In this document: one piece after another, positions 1-5,943 of the stretch
Layout: every line of letters starts with the position of its first letter
How positions within the stretch are numbered: position 1 is the stretch's first letter
Assembly (NCBI GenBank): GCA_046262015.1
Contig: JBHENN010000038.1
Coordinates: 1 to 7,400, forward strand
Direction: 5' to 3'
Length of the DNA: 7,400 nt
From: JBHENN01 sp046262015
GTDB lineage: Bacteria; Actinomycetota; CADDZG01; WHSQ01
Made by a program: the position numbers and the translations under genes
The notes under the pieces: model-generated
Database searches by the model: none
Seen by the model: the letters and a program-made list of their open reading frames with translations, nothing else
Told to the model about the DNA's origin: nothing

Positions 1-1479
1 GGCCCAGCGGGCCTCGTCGAGCCAGCGGGTCTCGAACGTCGCGTCGTAGAGGGCGAGGCAGGCTTCGAGCACGAAGGCGTAGTCTTCGCACACGCCCAGA
101 TGCTTGACCACGCCCGGCGCGCCGGGGGTGGTCGCCCGGTAGGACCTCATCAGCCGTCCGTCGACGCGCAGTGTTCCCAGGAGGAAGTCCACGACGGTCC
201 ACGCCGCGTCGACCCACTGCGGCTCGCCGAAGACCGTACCGGCTTCGGCCAGAGCCGCGGCGGTCATCGCGTTCCACGACGCGATCACCTTGGAATCGGT
301 AGCCGGGCGCACCCTTCTCGCACGCGCATCGAGCAGCCGCAGGCGCGCCCGCTCGACCACTTCGGGATCCTGAGCCTCGTCCGCCGACACGGGGATGTTG
401 CGCCCCTCGAAGTTGCCCTCCTCGGTGAACCCCCAACGCGCGATCGCGACCTCGGAGAGATCGCCCGCAGCAGCGCGGACCTCGTCGAGCGTCCACACGT
501 AGAACTTTCCCTCCTCGCCTTCCGAGTCCGCATCCAGCGACGACCAGAACCCGCCGCCTGCATCGCGCATCTCGGTCAGGAGCCAACGCGCGGTGGCGTA
601 CACGACCTCGCGGTGGCGGTCGGACCGGGTCTCTTGCCACGAGCGCGCGTAGGTGCGCAGGAGCTGCGCGTTGTCGTACAGCATCTTCTCGAAATGCGGG
701 ACGATCCACTCGCGATCTACCGAGTAGCGAGCGAACCCGCCGGCGAGCTGATCGAACATCCCTCCACCTGCCATCGCGTCGAGGGTCTTGGTCGCCATCT
801 CGAGGGCATCGCCCGCACCGCGGCGAGCCATCCGCATCAACAGGTCGACCACCGGCGGCTGAGGGAACTTGGGCGCCGCCCCGAAACCTCCGTGCACCGG
901 ATCGAAGGAGCTCCTCAGCGCGCCCAACGCTTCGTGGAGCAGCCGGTCCGAGACGACGTCCTTCGAAGGTGCGAGATGGTGCGACTCCTCGATGTGCTCG
1001 AGGAGCAGCTTCCCCTGGCGTTCGACGTCGCTCCGTCGTTCGCGCCACGCCTCGCTGACCCCCAAGAGGAGCTGACGGAACGAGGGAAGCCCGTGCCGCT
1101 CGACCGGTGGGAAGTAGGTGCCACCGTAGAAGGGGACGCCTTCGGGGGTGAGGAACACCGTCATCGGCCAGCCACCGTGACCGGTCATCGTCTGGACGGC
1201 GTCCATGTAGATCGCATCGATGTCGGGGCGCTCCTCGCGATCCACCTTCACGGGCACGAAGTGCTCGTTCATCAGGGCGGCGGTCGTCTCGTCCTCGAAG
1301 GACTCGTGCTCCATGACGTGGCACCAGTGGCACGCCGCATAGCCGATCGACAGCAGGATGGGCTTGTCCTCGCGCCGGGCGCGCTCGAGCGCCTCGGGCC
1401 CCCACGGGTACCAGTCCACCGGGTTGTCCTTGTGCTGCAGGAGGTAAGGCGAGGTCTCCTCGGCGAGCCGGTTGGCCAT
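1..1479 (-). CDS. YyaL/DUF255 family thioredoxin-domain protein (partial, C-terminus outside window)
   Basis: The reading frame is open from an ATG at 1479 to the left edge, giving 493 residues. The family is usually about 650-700 residues, so roughly the last quarter is missing. The N-terminal thioredoxin-like (DUF255) domain spans about residues 1-170. It begins with N-R-L-x-x-E-T-S-P-Y-L-L-Q-H and carries the C50-H-W-C53-H-V-M-E redox-type motif, VKVDREERPDID (77-88) and GHGGWPMTVFLTP (100-112). An alpha/alpha-barrel of glycoside-hydrolase/epimerase type follows, with family-typical DQLAGGFARYSVDR, VPHFEKMLYDNAQLL, SSLDADSEGEEG and a SKVIASWN segment. The start is supported by AAGGA about 7 nt upstream. 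The family (human SPATA20, Bacillus YyaL) is conserved, but its biochemical role is not settled; a redox or sugar-related function is only suggested by the domains. There is no signal peptide, so it is probably cytoplasmic. The gene is divergent from the small membrane protein starting at 1556. Family identification is very secure; function is not. Confidence 0.95.
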   Translation of the reverse strand, partial: MANRLAEETSPYLLQHKDNPVDWYPWGPEALERARREDKPILLSIGYAACHWCHVMEHESFEDETTAALMNEHFVPVKVDREERPDIDAIYMDAVQTMTGHGGWPMTVFLTPEGVPFYGGTYFPPVERHGLPSFRQLLLGVSEAWRERRSDVERQGKLLLEHIEESHHLAPSKDVVSDRLLHEALGALRSSFDPVHGGFGAAPKFPQPPVVDLLMRMARRGAGDALEMATKTLDAMAGGGMFDQLAGGFARYSVDREWIVPHFEKMLYDNAQLLRTYARSWQETRSDRHREVVYATARWLLTEMRDAGGGFWSSLDADSEGEEGKFYVWTLDEVRAAAGDLSEVAIARWGFTEEGNFEGRNIPVSADEAQDPEVVERARLRLLDARARRVRPATDSKVIASWNAMTAAALAEAGTVFGEPQWVDAAWTVVDFLLGTLRVDGRLMRSYRATTPGAPGVVKHLGVCEDYAFVLEACLALYDATFETRWLDEARWA

Positions 1480-1495
1480 GGCCCCATCCTTACCT

Positions 1496-1513
1496 GCCGG
1501 AGCGACGTCCGGC
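1496..1513. repeat. Short inverted repeat upstream of the DUF255 gene
   Basis: GCCGGA (1496-1501) and TCCGGC (1508-1513) are perfect inverted arms separated by 6 nt. They lie 17 nt upstream of the DUF255 start, in the 76-bp divergent intergenic region. This could be an operator or a small hairpin in the 5' leader. A 6-bp GC-rich dyad is also expected by chance in a genome of this composition. Confidence 0.25.
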
Positions 1514-1542
1514 GGTCACCACCTCGCTCGCGGATGCTCGCG

Positions 1543-1548
1543 TAGTGT
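1543..1548 (+). promoter_or_regulatory. Candidate -10 box (TAGTGT) for leaderless transcription of the small membrane protein gene
   Basis: TAGTGT fits the actinobacterial TANNNT -10 pattern. Its last base is 7 nt before the GTG at 1556, which puts the expected transcription start at or next to the initiation codon. No Shine-Dalgarno sequence is visible before that GTG, consistent with a leaderless message. No convincing -35 element is visible. This is an inference from spacing alone. Confidence 0.4.
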
Positions 1549-1555
1549 CCGGTCC

Positions 1556-1861
1556 GTGCCTGCGCTCGCCTACCTGCTTCCCCCGCTGTCGGGCGCAGTG
1601 GCGTACTTCGCCGGGCCCGACCCGGTGATGAGGTTCCACGGTTTGCAGTCCGTGGTCCTGGGGACGCTGTGGCCGGTCCTGCTGTATCTCGCCGCGGCTG
1701 TGGGTCCCGGCGCGACGCAGCTTGCGTTCGTGGCGGGCGCGGGCGCGTGGCTGGTCCTCGCCTCCGCTGCGGCGCGCCGCAAGGAGATCGGCCCGCCCGG
1801 AGTCACTGCGTTGCTCCGACGACTATCCCAGCCGGATCCCCGCGCTAGGGACGCGTCGTGA
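1556..1861 (+). CDS. Small three-helix membrane protein, DUF4870-like
   Basis: The protein is 101 residues with three hydrophobic segments at about 3-19, 33-49 and 54-72, followed by a basic R-R-K cluster and a polar C-terminal tail. The pattern LAYLLPPLSGAVAY, then a short loop and R-F-H-G-L-Q-S, then two more helices, resembles DUF4870/Tic20-like small membrane proteins, in which the R-F-H-x-x-Q motif sits just before the second helix. I chose GTG 1556 because the first helix begins right after it and a TANNNT box precedes it at leaderless spacing. The frame is open further upstream to a TTG at 1472, but those residues look like non-coding sequence and would run into the DUF255 gene. No biochemical function is established for this type of protein. 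Its 3' end overlaps the convergent zinc-finger gene by 17 bp. The assignment to DUF4870 rests on motif resemblance only. Confidence 0.75.
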   Translation: MPALAYLLPPLSGAVAYFAGPDPVMRFHGLQSVVLGTLWPVLLYLAAAVGPGATQLAFVAGAGAWLVLASAAARRKEIGPPGVTALLRRLSQPDPRARDAS

Positions 1862-2504
1862 AGCACATGCGACACGTGTCCGCGGTGGAGCCGTTCACCG
1901 CACCGCATGACGGGCACTTCCAGAACGACCCCTGAGGGGGCAGCTGCTCCTGAGTCTCGGGCGCGGCGGAGGCGGCCAGGCCGCTCAGGTACCCCGACGC
2001 CCCGGCGGGCTCCCCCGCAGCGCCACCTTGCGCCGCGGCCCCCTCCGCGGTGGGGGCCGGAACCCACTGCCCGGTCTGGTCCTCGTAAACCAACAGCTCG
2101 CGACCCCTTTTGAAGTACCAGCGGCCGTCGCGTTCGAACGGTTGCTCTTCGGGCTCCCCCTCGAACCCGGTCTCCGCCGCCGCGGCTTGCGGGACGGATC
2201 CCGTGCCCGTCGCCTGCGGTGCGGTCGCGGTCGACGCGCCGGTTCCCGTGTCGGCTACATCTCCTCCCTGCGCGCCCGGCTGTGGCGTCGCGGCGGCGGT
2301 CGGTTGCGCGTAGCCCGGGGCGGCCGCGCCGCTGTAGAGGTCGCTTTGCGGACCGGCCGCATCCAGGCTCCCGATCGAGTCGGTGCGGCCCTCTGCCAGT
2401 GTCCGCTTCAAGGACCCGAGCGCGCTCAGCAACCCCAGGAGGAGGAGCACCGTGACACCCAGGAGTCCGAGGACCAGTGGTTGGAACAGGTCGTCGCTAA
2501 GCAT
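1845..2504 (-). CDS. Membrane-anchored protein with C-terminal RanBP2-type zinc finger
   Basis: The protein is 219 residues and I do not recognise a named gene. From the N-terminus it has one hydrophobic helix (about 9-30, Leu/Val-rich) followed by K33-R34, which by the positive-inside rule places the long C-terminal part in the cytoplasm. An Ala/Pro/Gly/Thr/Gln-rich low-complexity linker covers about 50-115. A compact aromatic module at 122-149 (PFERDGRWYFKRG, then ELLVYEDQTGQWVP) looks like a small WW-like beta unit. A second Ala/Gly-rich linker follows, then a terminal zinc finger at 195-214. The finger reads W-x-C-x2-C-x3-N-x6-C-x2-C, with W195, C197, C200, N204, C211 and C214; this is the exact RanBP2-type spacing. 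That fold binds RNA or protein partners in other systems, but no ligand can be inferred here. The ATG at 2504 has AAGGGGG just upstream as ribosome binding site. The gene is divergent from the dodecin-pur operon and converges with the gene ending at 1861. Confidence 0.85.
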   Translation of the reverse strand: MLSDDLFQPLVLGLLGVTVLLLLGLLSALGSLKRTLAEGRTDSIGSLDAAGPQSDLYSGAAAPGYAQPTAAATPQPGAQGGDVADTGTGASTATAPQATGTGSVPQAAAAETGFEGEPEEQPFERDGRWYFKRGRELLVYEDQTGQWVPAPTAEGAAAQGGAAGEPAGASGYLSGLAASAAPETQEQLPPQGSFWKCPSCGAVNGSTADTCRMCFTTRP

Positions 2505-2508
2505 GGGA

Positions 2509-2515
2509 CCCCCTT
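2509..2515 (-). promoter_or_regulatory. Ribosome binding site of the zinc-finger protein gene
   Basis: Read on the minus strand, AAGGGGG lies 4 nt upstream of the ATG at 2504. It is purine-rich and suitably placed, and it supports this start. It is one of the clearer ribosome binding sites in the window. Confidence 0.6.
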
Positions 2516-2543
2516 CGGTTGTGGCCTTGCGGCCTCGACGAGG

Positions 2544-2549
2544 AATATA
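2544..2549 (-). promoter_or_regulatory. Candidate -10 box (TATATT) for the zinc-finger protein gene
   Basis: Read on the minus strand, TATATT matches the TATAAT consensus at five of six positions and sits in a conspicuous AT-rich patch in otherwise GC-rich DNA. A start near 2537 would give a leader of about 33 nt. The expected -35 position (about 2567-2572) shows no TTGACA-like sequence and overlaps the left side of the inverted repeat at 2562-2582. Confidence 0.4.
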
Positions 2550-2561
2550 GACAACTTCCGG

Positions 2562-2582
2562 CGCACGGGCCGCATCCGTGCG
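2562..2582. promoter_or_regulatory. Inverted repeat in the divergent promoter region, candidate operator
   Basis: The arms CGCACGG (2562-2568) and CCGTGCG (2576-2582) are perfect 7-bp inverted repeats around a 7-nt spacer, centred on 2572. The two candidate -10 boxes are centred at 2546.5 (minus) and 2597.5 (plus), so the dyad lies exactly midway and covers both expected -35 positions. A dimeric regulator bound here could act on both promoters. No regulator family is recognised from the sequence, and chance occurrence in GC-rich DNA is possible. Confidence 0.4.
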
Positions 2583-2594
2583 TGTGCCTCTCTA

Positions 2595-2600
2595 TAGAAT
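2595..2600 (+). promoter_or_regulatory. Candidate -10 box (TAGAAT) for the dodecin-pur operon
   Basis: TAGAAT, within the AT-rich run TCTATAGAAT at 2591-2600, matches TATAAT at five of six positions and fits TANNNT. A start near 2607 gives a leader of about 37 nt before the dodecin GTG. No recognisable -35 element lies at the expected place (about 2572-2577), which overlaps the inverted repeat. It is the only plausible promoter visible for the whole purine operon. Confidence 0.45.
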
Positions 2601-2631
2601 CGCCACGAACCCGGTCGACCGCGACCAGCGA

Positions 2632-2637
2632 GAGAGG
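2632..2637 (+). promoter_or_regulatory. Ribosome binding site of the dodecin gene
   Basis: GAGAGG ends 6 nt before the GTG at 2644. It decides the dodecin start in favour of that GTG over the upstream in-frame GTG at 2578, which would precede the candidate promoter, and over the second GTG at 2650. Confidence 0.6.
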
Positions 2638-2643
2638 TGTTCC

Positions 2644-2847
2644 GTGGCAGTGATCAAGACGATCGACCTCGTCGGTGTCTCGGCCGAGTCGTGGCGCGAT
2701 GCGGCCAACCAGGCGCTGGCGGAGGCGGCCAGGACGATCCGCGGCATCACCGGCATGGAGGTCCTCGACACCTCGTGCACCGTGGCCGATGGACGGATCA
2801 GCGAATACCTCACCCACGTCCGGATCAAGTTCCGGATAGAGCGGTAG
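2644..2847 (+). CDS. Dodecin-family protein lacking the flavin-stacking Trp
   Basis: The protein is 67 residues, the normal length for dodecins: small proteins that form hollow dodecamers and, in classical members, bind and store flavins. The layout fits: a first beta strand (VIKTIDLVGVS), one helix (SWRDAANQALAEAARTI), then two beta strands (MEVLDTSCTVADG and ISEYLTHVRIKFRIE). The A-D-G-R-I turn and the final F-R-[IL]-E are family-typical. Classical members have D-W-F-E-V at the start of the second strand, with the Trp sandwiching the flavin ring. Here the equivalent stretch reads T36-G37-M38-E39-V40, so Gly replaces the Trp. Flavin binding of the usual kind is therefore doubtful. A Trp does occur at 17, at the start of the helix, as in what I recall of other actinobacterial members. 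The gene opens the operon, with purA starting 4 nt after its stop. Family identification is strong; the ligand is unknown. Confidence 0.9.
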   Translation: MAVIKTIDLVGVSAESWRDAANQALAEAARTIRGITGMEVLDTSCTVADGRISEYLTHVRIKFRIER

Positions 2848-2851
2848 CTCC

Positions 2852-4159
2852 GTGCCGGGCGTAGCCCTCGTCGGTATCCAGTGGGGTGACGAGGGCAAGG
2901 GCAAGGTCACGGACATGCTGGCGGAGGCCACCGATCTCGTCGTCCGCTATCAGGGTGGGAACAACGCCGGGCACACGATCGTCGTCGACGGCGCCCGCTA
3001 TGCCCTGCACCTCGTGCCGACGGGCGTGCTCTATCCGCATTGCATCCCGGTCATCGGAGCCGGCGTGGTGGTGGACCCGCACGTCCTCATCGAGGAGATG
3101 GACGCGCTCGAAGAGCGGGGGATCCGCACCGACCGCCTGCTCCTGTCGGGCAACGCTCATCTGATCATGCCGTACCACCTCGAGCTCGACCGGGTGACGG
3201 AACGACGTCTCGGGAAGAACCGCCTCGGAACCACCAAGCGAGGGATCGGACCTGCCTACGCGGACAAGGCGGCCCGCATCGGGTTGCGCGTCCAGGACCT
3301 TCTCGACCCCAAGATCTTCGGCGAGAAGCTCGCGGTCGCGCTCAAGGAGAAGAACCTGCTGCTGAGCCGCGTGTACGGGCGGTTGCCCCTGGAGCAGGCC
3401 GAGATCGAGGACCAGTACCTCGCCTACGCCCGCCGGCTCGCGCCACACATCACCGAGACGAGCCTCGTCGTCCAGCGGGCGCTCGACGACGGTCGGACGG
3501 TCATGTTCGAGGGCGCGCAAGCGACGCTCCTCGACCTCGACCACGGTACGTATCCCTTCGTCACGTCGTCGAACCCCATAGCCGGCGGGGCGTGCGCGGG
3601 TGCCGGGGTCGGACCGCGCGACATCACGCGCATCATCGGGATCGCGAAGGCGTACTGCACGCGGGTCGGCGCGGGCCCGTTCCCGGCCGAGGCCGATCCT
3701 GCAGAGGCCGAGATCCTCGTGGAGGCAGGCGGGGAGTACGGAACGACGACCGGCAGGAAGCGGCGTTGTGGTTGGTTCGACGCGGTGGCGGGCAGGTACG
3801 CGGCACGCCTCAACACCCTGACCGAGCTCGTCATCACTAAGCTCGACGTGCTGTCGCACTTCCCCACGATCAAGGTCTGCGTCGCGTACGAGCACGCCGG
3901 TAGGACCTACGATGACTTCCCCCCGAACCAGACCATCTTCAACAAATGCCGGCCGGTGTACGAGGAGTTCGCCGGTTGGGATGACGACCTCTCGGGGGCC
4001 CGCGCGCTCGACGACCTCCCGAAGGAGGCTCGGGCTTACATCGAAGCGGTCGAGACGATGGTCGGGATCCCCGTTTCGTGGGTCTCAGTGGGCCCGGGAC
4101 GTGAGCAGACCGTCCGGGTACGCGATGTCGCAGCGGGGAGCGAGTCGGTTCCCCGGTGA
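2852..4159 (+). CDS. purA: Adenylosuccinate synthase
   Basis: PurA condenses IMP with aspartate, using GTP, to form adenylosuccinate, the first committed step from IMP to AMP. It is a cytoplasmic homodimer. The protein is 435 residues (family about 425-435) and complete. Visible signatures are W-GDEGKGK at 11-18 (GTP-binding loop, catalytic D13), N-N-A-G-H-T at 37-42 (catalytic H41), G-T-T-K-R-G-I-G-P-A-Y-A-D-K at 126-139 (IMP-binding region), EGAQATLLDLDHGTYPFVTS, the Asp-binding-loop TTTGRKRRCGWFD, ITKLDVL (guanine-recognition NKxD-like segment) and the terminal SVGPGREQTV. The GTG start is fixed by the position of the first beta strand before GDEGKGK. Its ribosome binding site is weak, and with the dodecin stop only 4 nt upstream translation is probably coupled. 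The stop overlaps the purD start in GTGA. No key residue is missing. Confidence 0.98.
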   Translation: MPGVALVGIQWGDEGKGKVTDMLAEATDLVVRYQGGNNAGHTIVVDGARYALHLVPTGVLYPHCIPVIGAGVVVDPHVLIEEMDALEERGIRTDRLLLSGNAHLIMPYHLELDRVTERRLGKNRLGTTKRGIGPAYADKAARIGLRVQDLLDPKIFGEKLAVALKEKNLLLSRVYGRLPLEQAEIEDQYLAYARRLAPHITETSLVVQRALDDGRTVMFEGAQATLLDLDHGTYPFVTSSNPIAGGACAGAGVGPRDITRIIGIAKAYCTRVGAGPFPAEADPAEAEILVEAGGEYGTTTGRKRRCGWFDAVAGRYAARLNTLTELVITKLDVLSHFPTIKVCVAYEHAGRTYDDFPPNQTIFNKCRPVYEEFAGWDDDLSGARALDDLPKEARAYIEAVETMVGIPVSWVSVGPGREQTVRVRDVAAGSESVPR

Positions 4160-5436
4160 GGACGCTGCTTCTCGGTTCGGGCGCGCGCGAGCACGCGCTG
4201 GCATCCGGTCTCGCTCGCTCGTCCGCGATCACCGATCTAGTGGCTGCGCCGGGCAATCCGGGGATCGCCGAGCTTGCCGCGGTCGAACCCGTGGACCCGG
4301 CGTCGTCCGAGGAGGTGGTCGCGCTGGCGCGCCGCCTCCATGCGCGCGTGGTGGTGATCGGCCCGGAAGCCCCGCTGGTCGCAGGCGTCGCGGACGCGCT
4401 GCGCGCCGGCGGGTGCGAGGTCTTCGGACCCGATGCCGGAGCCGCGCAGATCGAGGGCTCGAAGGCGTACTCGAAGGAGCTGATGGACCGGGCGGGCATC
4501 CCGACAGCCCGCTGGACCGTGGTCTCCACCGTCGATGCCGCGATCGCCTTCCTCGACGAGCTGGGCGCGCCGTACGTGATTAAGGCGGACGGCCTCGCGG
4601 CCGGCAAAGGCGTGGTCGTGACCGACGACCGCGACGCGGCGATCGAAGCGGTCAGGGACCGCCTCGTGCGCGGGGCTTTCGGCGAAGCCGGCAGCCGAGT
4701 GGTCGTAGAGGAGTTCCTCGACGGCGAGGAGCTTTCGCTGATCGGGTTCACCGACGGTTCCTCGGTGGTGGCGTGTGAGCCGGCGCAGGACTACAAACGG
4801 GCGCTCGACGACGATGCCGGGCCCAACACCGGAGGGATGGGCTCGTACAGCCCCGTTCCCGCATGCCCGCCCGACCTCGCCGCGCGCATCGCGGACGAGG
4901 TTCTCGAGCCGATGGTGCGGGCCAGCGCCGCGGCCGGCGCGCCGTTCGTCGGCGCGCTGTATGCCGGGCTGGCCCTCACGCGCAACGGTCCCCGAGTGGT
5001 GGAGTTCAACGCTCGCTTCGGCGATCCCGAGACGCAGGCGCTGATCCCCCGGTTGGTCTCGGATCTCGGCGAGGTTTGCCTCGCGTGTACGCGCGGTGAG
5101 CTCGCCGGGACCAAGCTCGAGTGGCGCGCCGAGGCGTGTGTCGCGGTGGTCCTCGCCTCGAGCGGGTACCCGGGCGACCACCGAACCGAGCTGCCGATAG
5201 AAGGTGTCGGAGACGCGGGGGCGCGCGAGGGGGTCGAGGTCTTCCACGCCGGAACCGCGCTGCGGGACGGCAGCCTCGTCACTTCCGGCGGGCGCGTCCT
5301 CACGGTCGCCGCGACCGGAACGAGCTGGGCGAGTGCCCGCACGCGCGCTTACGAGGCCGCCGATCTGATCTCCTTCCAAGGCAAGCACCTGCGCACGGAT
5401 ATCGCCGCGCGCGCGGAACGCGTCGAGAAAGGTTGA
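4156..5436 (+). CDS. purD: Phosphoribosylamine--glycine ligase (GAR synthetase)
   Basis: PurD ligates glycine to 5-phosphoribosylamine with ATP, giving GAR, step 2 of de novo purine synthesis. It has 426 residues, the normal length for the monofunctional bacterial enzyme. The N domain carries G-S-G-A-R-E-H-A (7-14), APGNPGIA (31-38) and GPEAPLVAG (69-77). The ATP-grasp domain begins at G-S-K-A-Y-S-K (101-107) and contains KADGLAAGKGV (143-153), EEFLDGEE (185-192) and the D-Y-K-R element (212-215). It also has GPNTGGMG (222-229) and E283-F-N-A-R-F-G-D-P-E-T-Q294, with metal-binding E283 and N285. The C-terminal GARS-C domain (about 325-420) has SSGYPG, GRVLTVAA and R-T-D-I-A. D-Y-K-R replaces the common D-H-K-R, which I take as natural variation. 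The GTG at 4156 overlaps the purA stop by 4 nt, a sign of translational coupling, and purE follows after 1 nt. Confidence 0.98.
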   Translation: MRTLLLGSGAREHALASGLARSSAITDLVAAPGNPGIAELAAVEPVDPASSEEVVALARRLHARVVVIGPEAPLVAGVADALRAGGCEVFGPDAGAAQIEGSKAYSKELMDRAGIPTARWTVVSTVDAAIAFLDELGAPYVIKADGLAAGKGVVVTDDRDAAIEAVRDRLVRGAFGEAGSRVVVEEFLDGEELSLIGFTDGSSVVACEPAQDYKRALDDDAGPNTGGMGSYSPVPACPPDLAARIADEVLEPMVRASAAAGAPFVGALYAGLALTRNGPRVVEFNARFGDPETQALIPRLVSDLGEVCLACTRGELAGTKLEWRAEACVAVVLASSGYPGDHRTELPIEGVGDAGAREGVEVFHAGTALRDGSLVTSGGRVLTVAATGTSWASARTRAYEAADLISFQGKHLRTDIAARAERVEKG

Positions 5437-5437
5437 G

Positions 5438-5902
5438 ATGGACCCACTCGTAGGGATAGTCATGGGCAGCGATTCGGACATGCCCGTCATGGAGAAAGCC
5501 GGCGCGGTCCTCGACCGCTTCGACATCGCATGGGAGATCGAGGTGATGTCGGCCCACCGCAAGCCGGCGCGCGTGACCGAGTACGCAACGAGCGCCGCCG
5601 AGCGCGGTCTCAAGGTCGTGATCGCCGGCGCCGGGCTCGCTGCGCACCTTCCCGGCGTGGTCGCGGCCCACACCACGTTGCCGGTGATCGGGGTGCCGCT
5701 GTACCAGGAGGGCCTGGCCGGCGCCGACGCGCTGTATTCGTGCGTGCAGATGCCGCCGGGGGTGCCGGTGGCGACGGTCGCGATCGGAGGGGCCAAGAAC
5801 GCGGGCGTGCTCGCGGCGCAGATCGTCGCGATCGGCGACGCCGCGGTGGCCGAGAAGCTCGTGCGCTACAAGGAGGATCTCGCCGAGGGCCTCAAGCTGT
5901 AG
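5438..5902 (+). CDS. purE: N5-carboxyaminoimidazole ribonucleotide mutase (class I PurE)
   Basis: Class I PurE converts N5-CAIR to CAIR (step 6 of purine synthesis) as a homo-octamer, working after the ATP-dependent carboxylase PurK. The protein is 154 residues; class I enzymes are about 155-170. Motifs are G-S-D-S-D (10-14), S-A-H-R-K-P (38-43, catalytic H40), AGAGLAAHLPGVVAAHT (63-79), GVPLYQEGLAGADALYS (85-101) and QMPPGVPVATVAIGGAKNAG (104-123). The H-R in SAHR, rather than the H-K of class II AIR carboxylases, indicates class I, and therefore a need for purK. No purK is visible here, so it should be elsewhere in the genome. The ATG lies 1 nt after the purD stop, with AGAAAGG upstream as ribosome binding site inside the purD end. 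It is the last gene of this operon, since the next gene is on the other strand. Confidence 0.96.
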   Translation: MDPLVGIVMGSDSDMPVMEKAGAVLDRFDIAWEIEVMSAHRKPARVTEYATSAAERGLKVVIAGAGLAAHLPGVVAAHTTLPVIGVPLYQEGLAGADALYSCVQMPPGVPVATVAIGGAKNAGVLAAQIVAIGDAAVAEKLVRYKEDLAEGLKL

Positions 5903-5925
5903 ACCTAGGTCTGGCAGGGGGCCCC
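5901..5925. other. Palindromic purE-LAL convergent junction, possible weak bidirectional terminator
   Basis: AGACCTAGGTCT (5901-5912) is a perfect 12-bp palindrome that overlaps the purE stop codon, and GGGGCCCC (5918-5925) is a second perfect 8-bp palindrome a few bases later. They lie between convergent gene ends (purE ends 5902, regulator ends 5944), where a terminator is expected. Neither forms a classic intrinsic terminator: there is no loop-bearing long stem and no T-tract. A protein-binding or weak hairpin role is possible. Confidence 0.3.
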
Positions 5926-5943
5926 ATGAGGAGGTGTCGGGTT

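Noticed and set aside
100..1545. Long open plus-strand frame of 481 codons opposite the DUF255 gene
   Set aside because: Its product is Arg/His/Pro-rich with no family motifs, while the opposite strand encodes an unmistakable DUF255 protein. It is a GC-rich antisense shadow.
2533..2543. Dyad CCTCGACGAGG near the start of the zinc-finger transcript
   Set aside because: The arms are only 5 bp, and CTCGACGAG-type words recur throughout the coding sequence here, so there is no basis for calling an operator.
2612..2621. 10-bp palindrome CGGTCGACCG in the dodecin leader
   Set aside because: It is short, composed of common GC-rich words, and lies downstream of the candidate promoter without symmetry to anything else. 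I consider it chance-level.
2578..2643. N-terminal extension of dodecin from an upstream GTG
   Set aside because: It would start before the candidate -10 box, lacks a ribosome binding site and adds residues not found in dodecins, whereas GTG 2644 has GAGAGG at good spacing.
2505..2643. Riboswitch in the intergenic region upstream of the purine operon
   Set aside because: The likely leader is only about 37 nt, too short for a purine or flavin riboswitch, and no conserved aptamer elements are visible.
2825..3895. Open minus-strand frame of 356 codons opposite purA
   Set aside because: It is the same kind of shadow; the PurA motifs on the plus strand are complete and in frame.
4237..5796. Long open minus-strand frame of 519 codons across purD and purE
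   Set aside because: It is antisense to two well-conserved enzymes, has low-complexity Arg/Ala/Gly composition and no recognisable domain.
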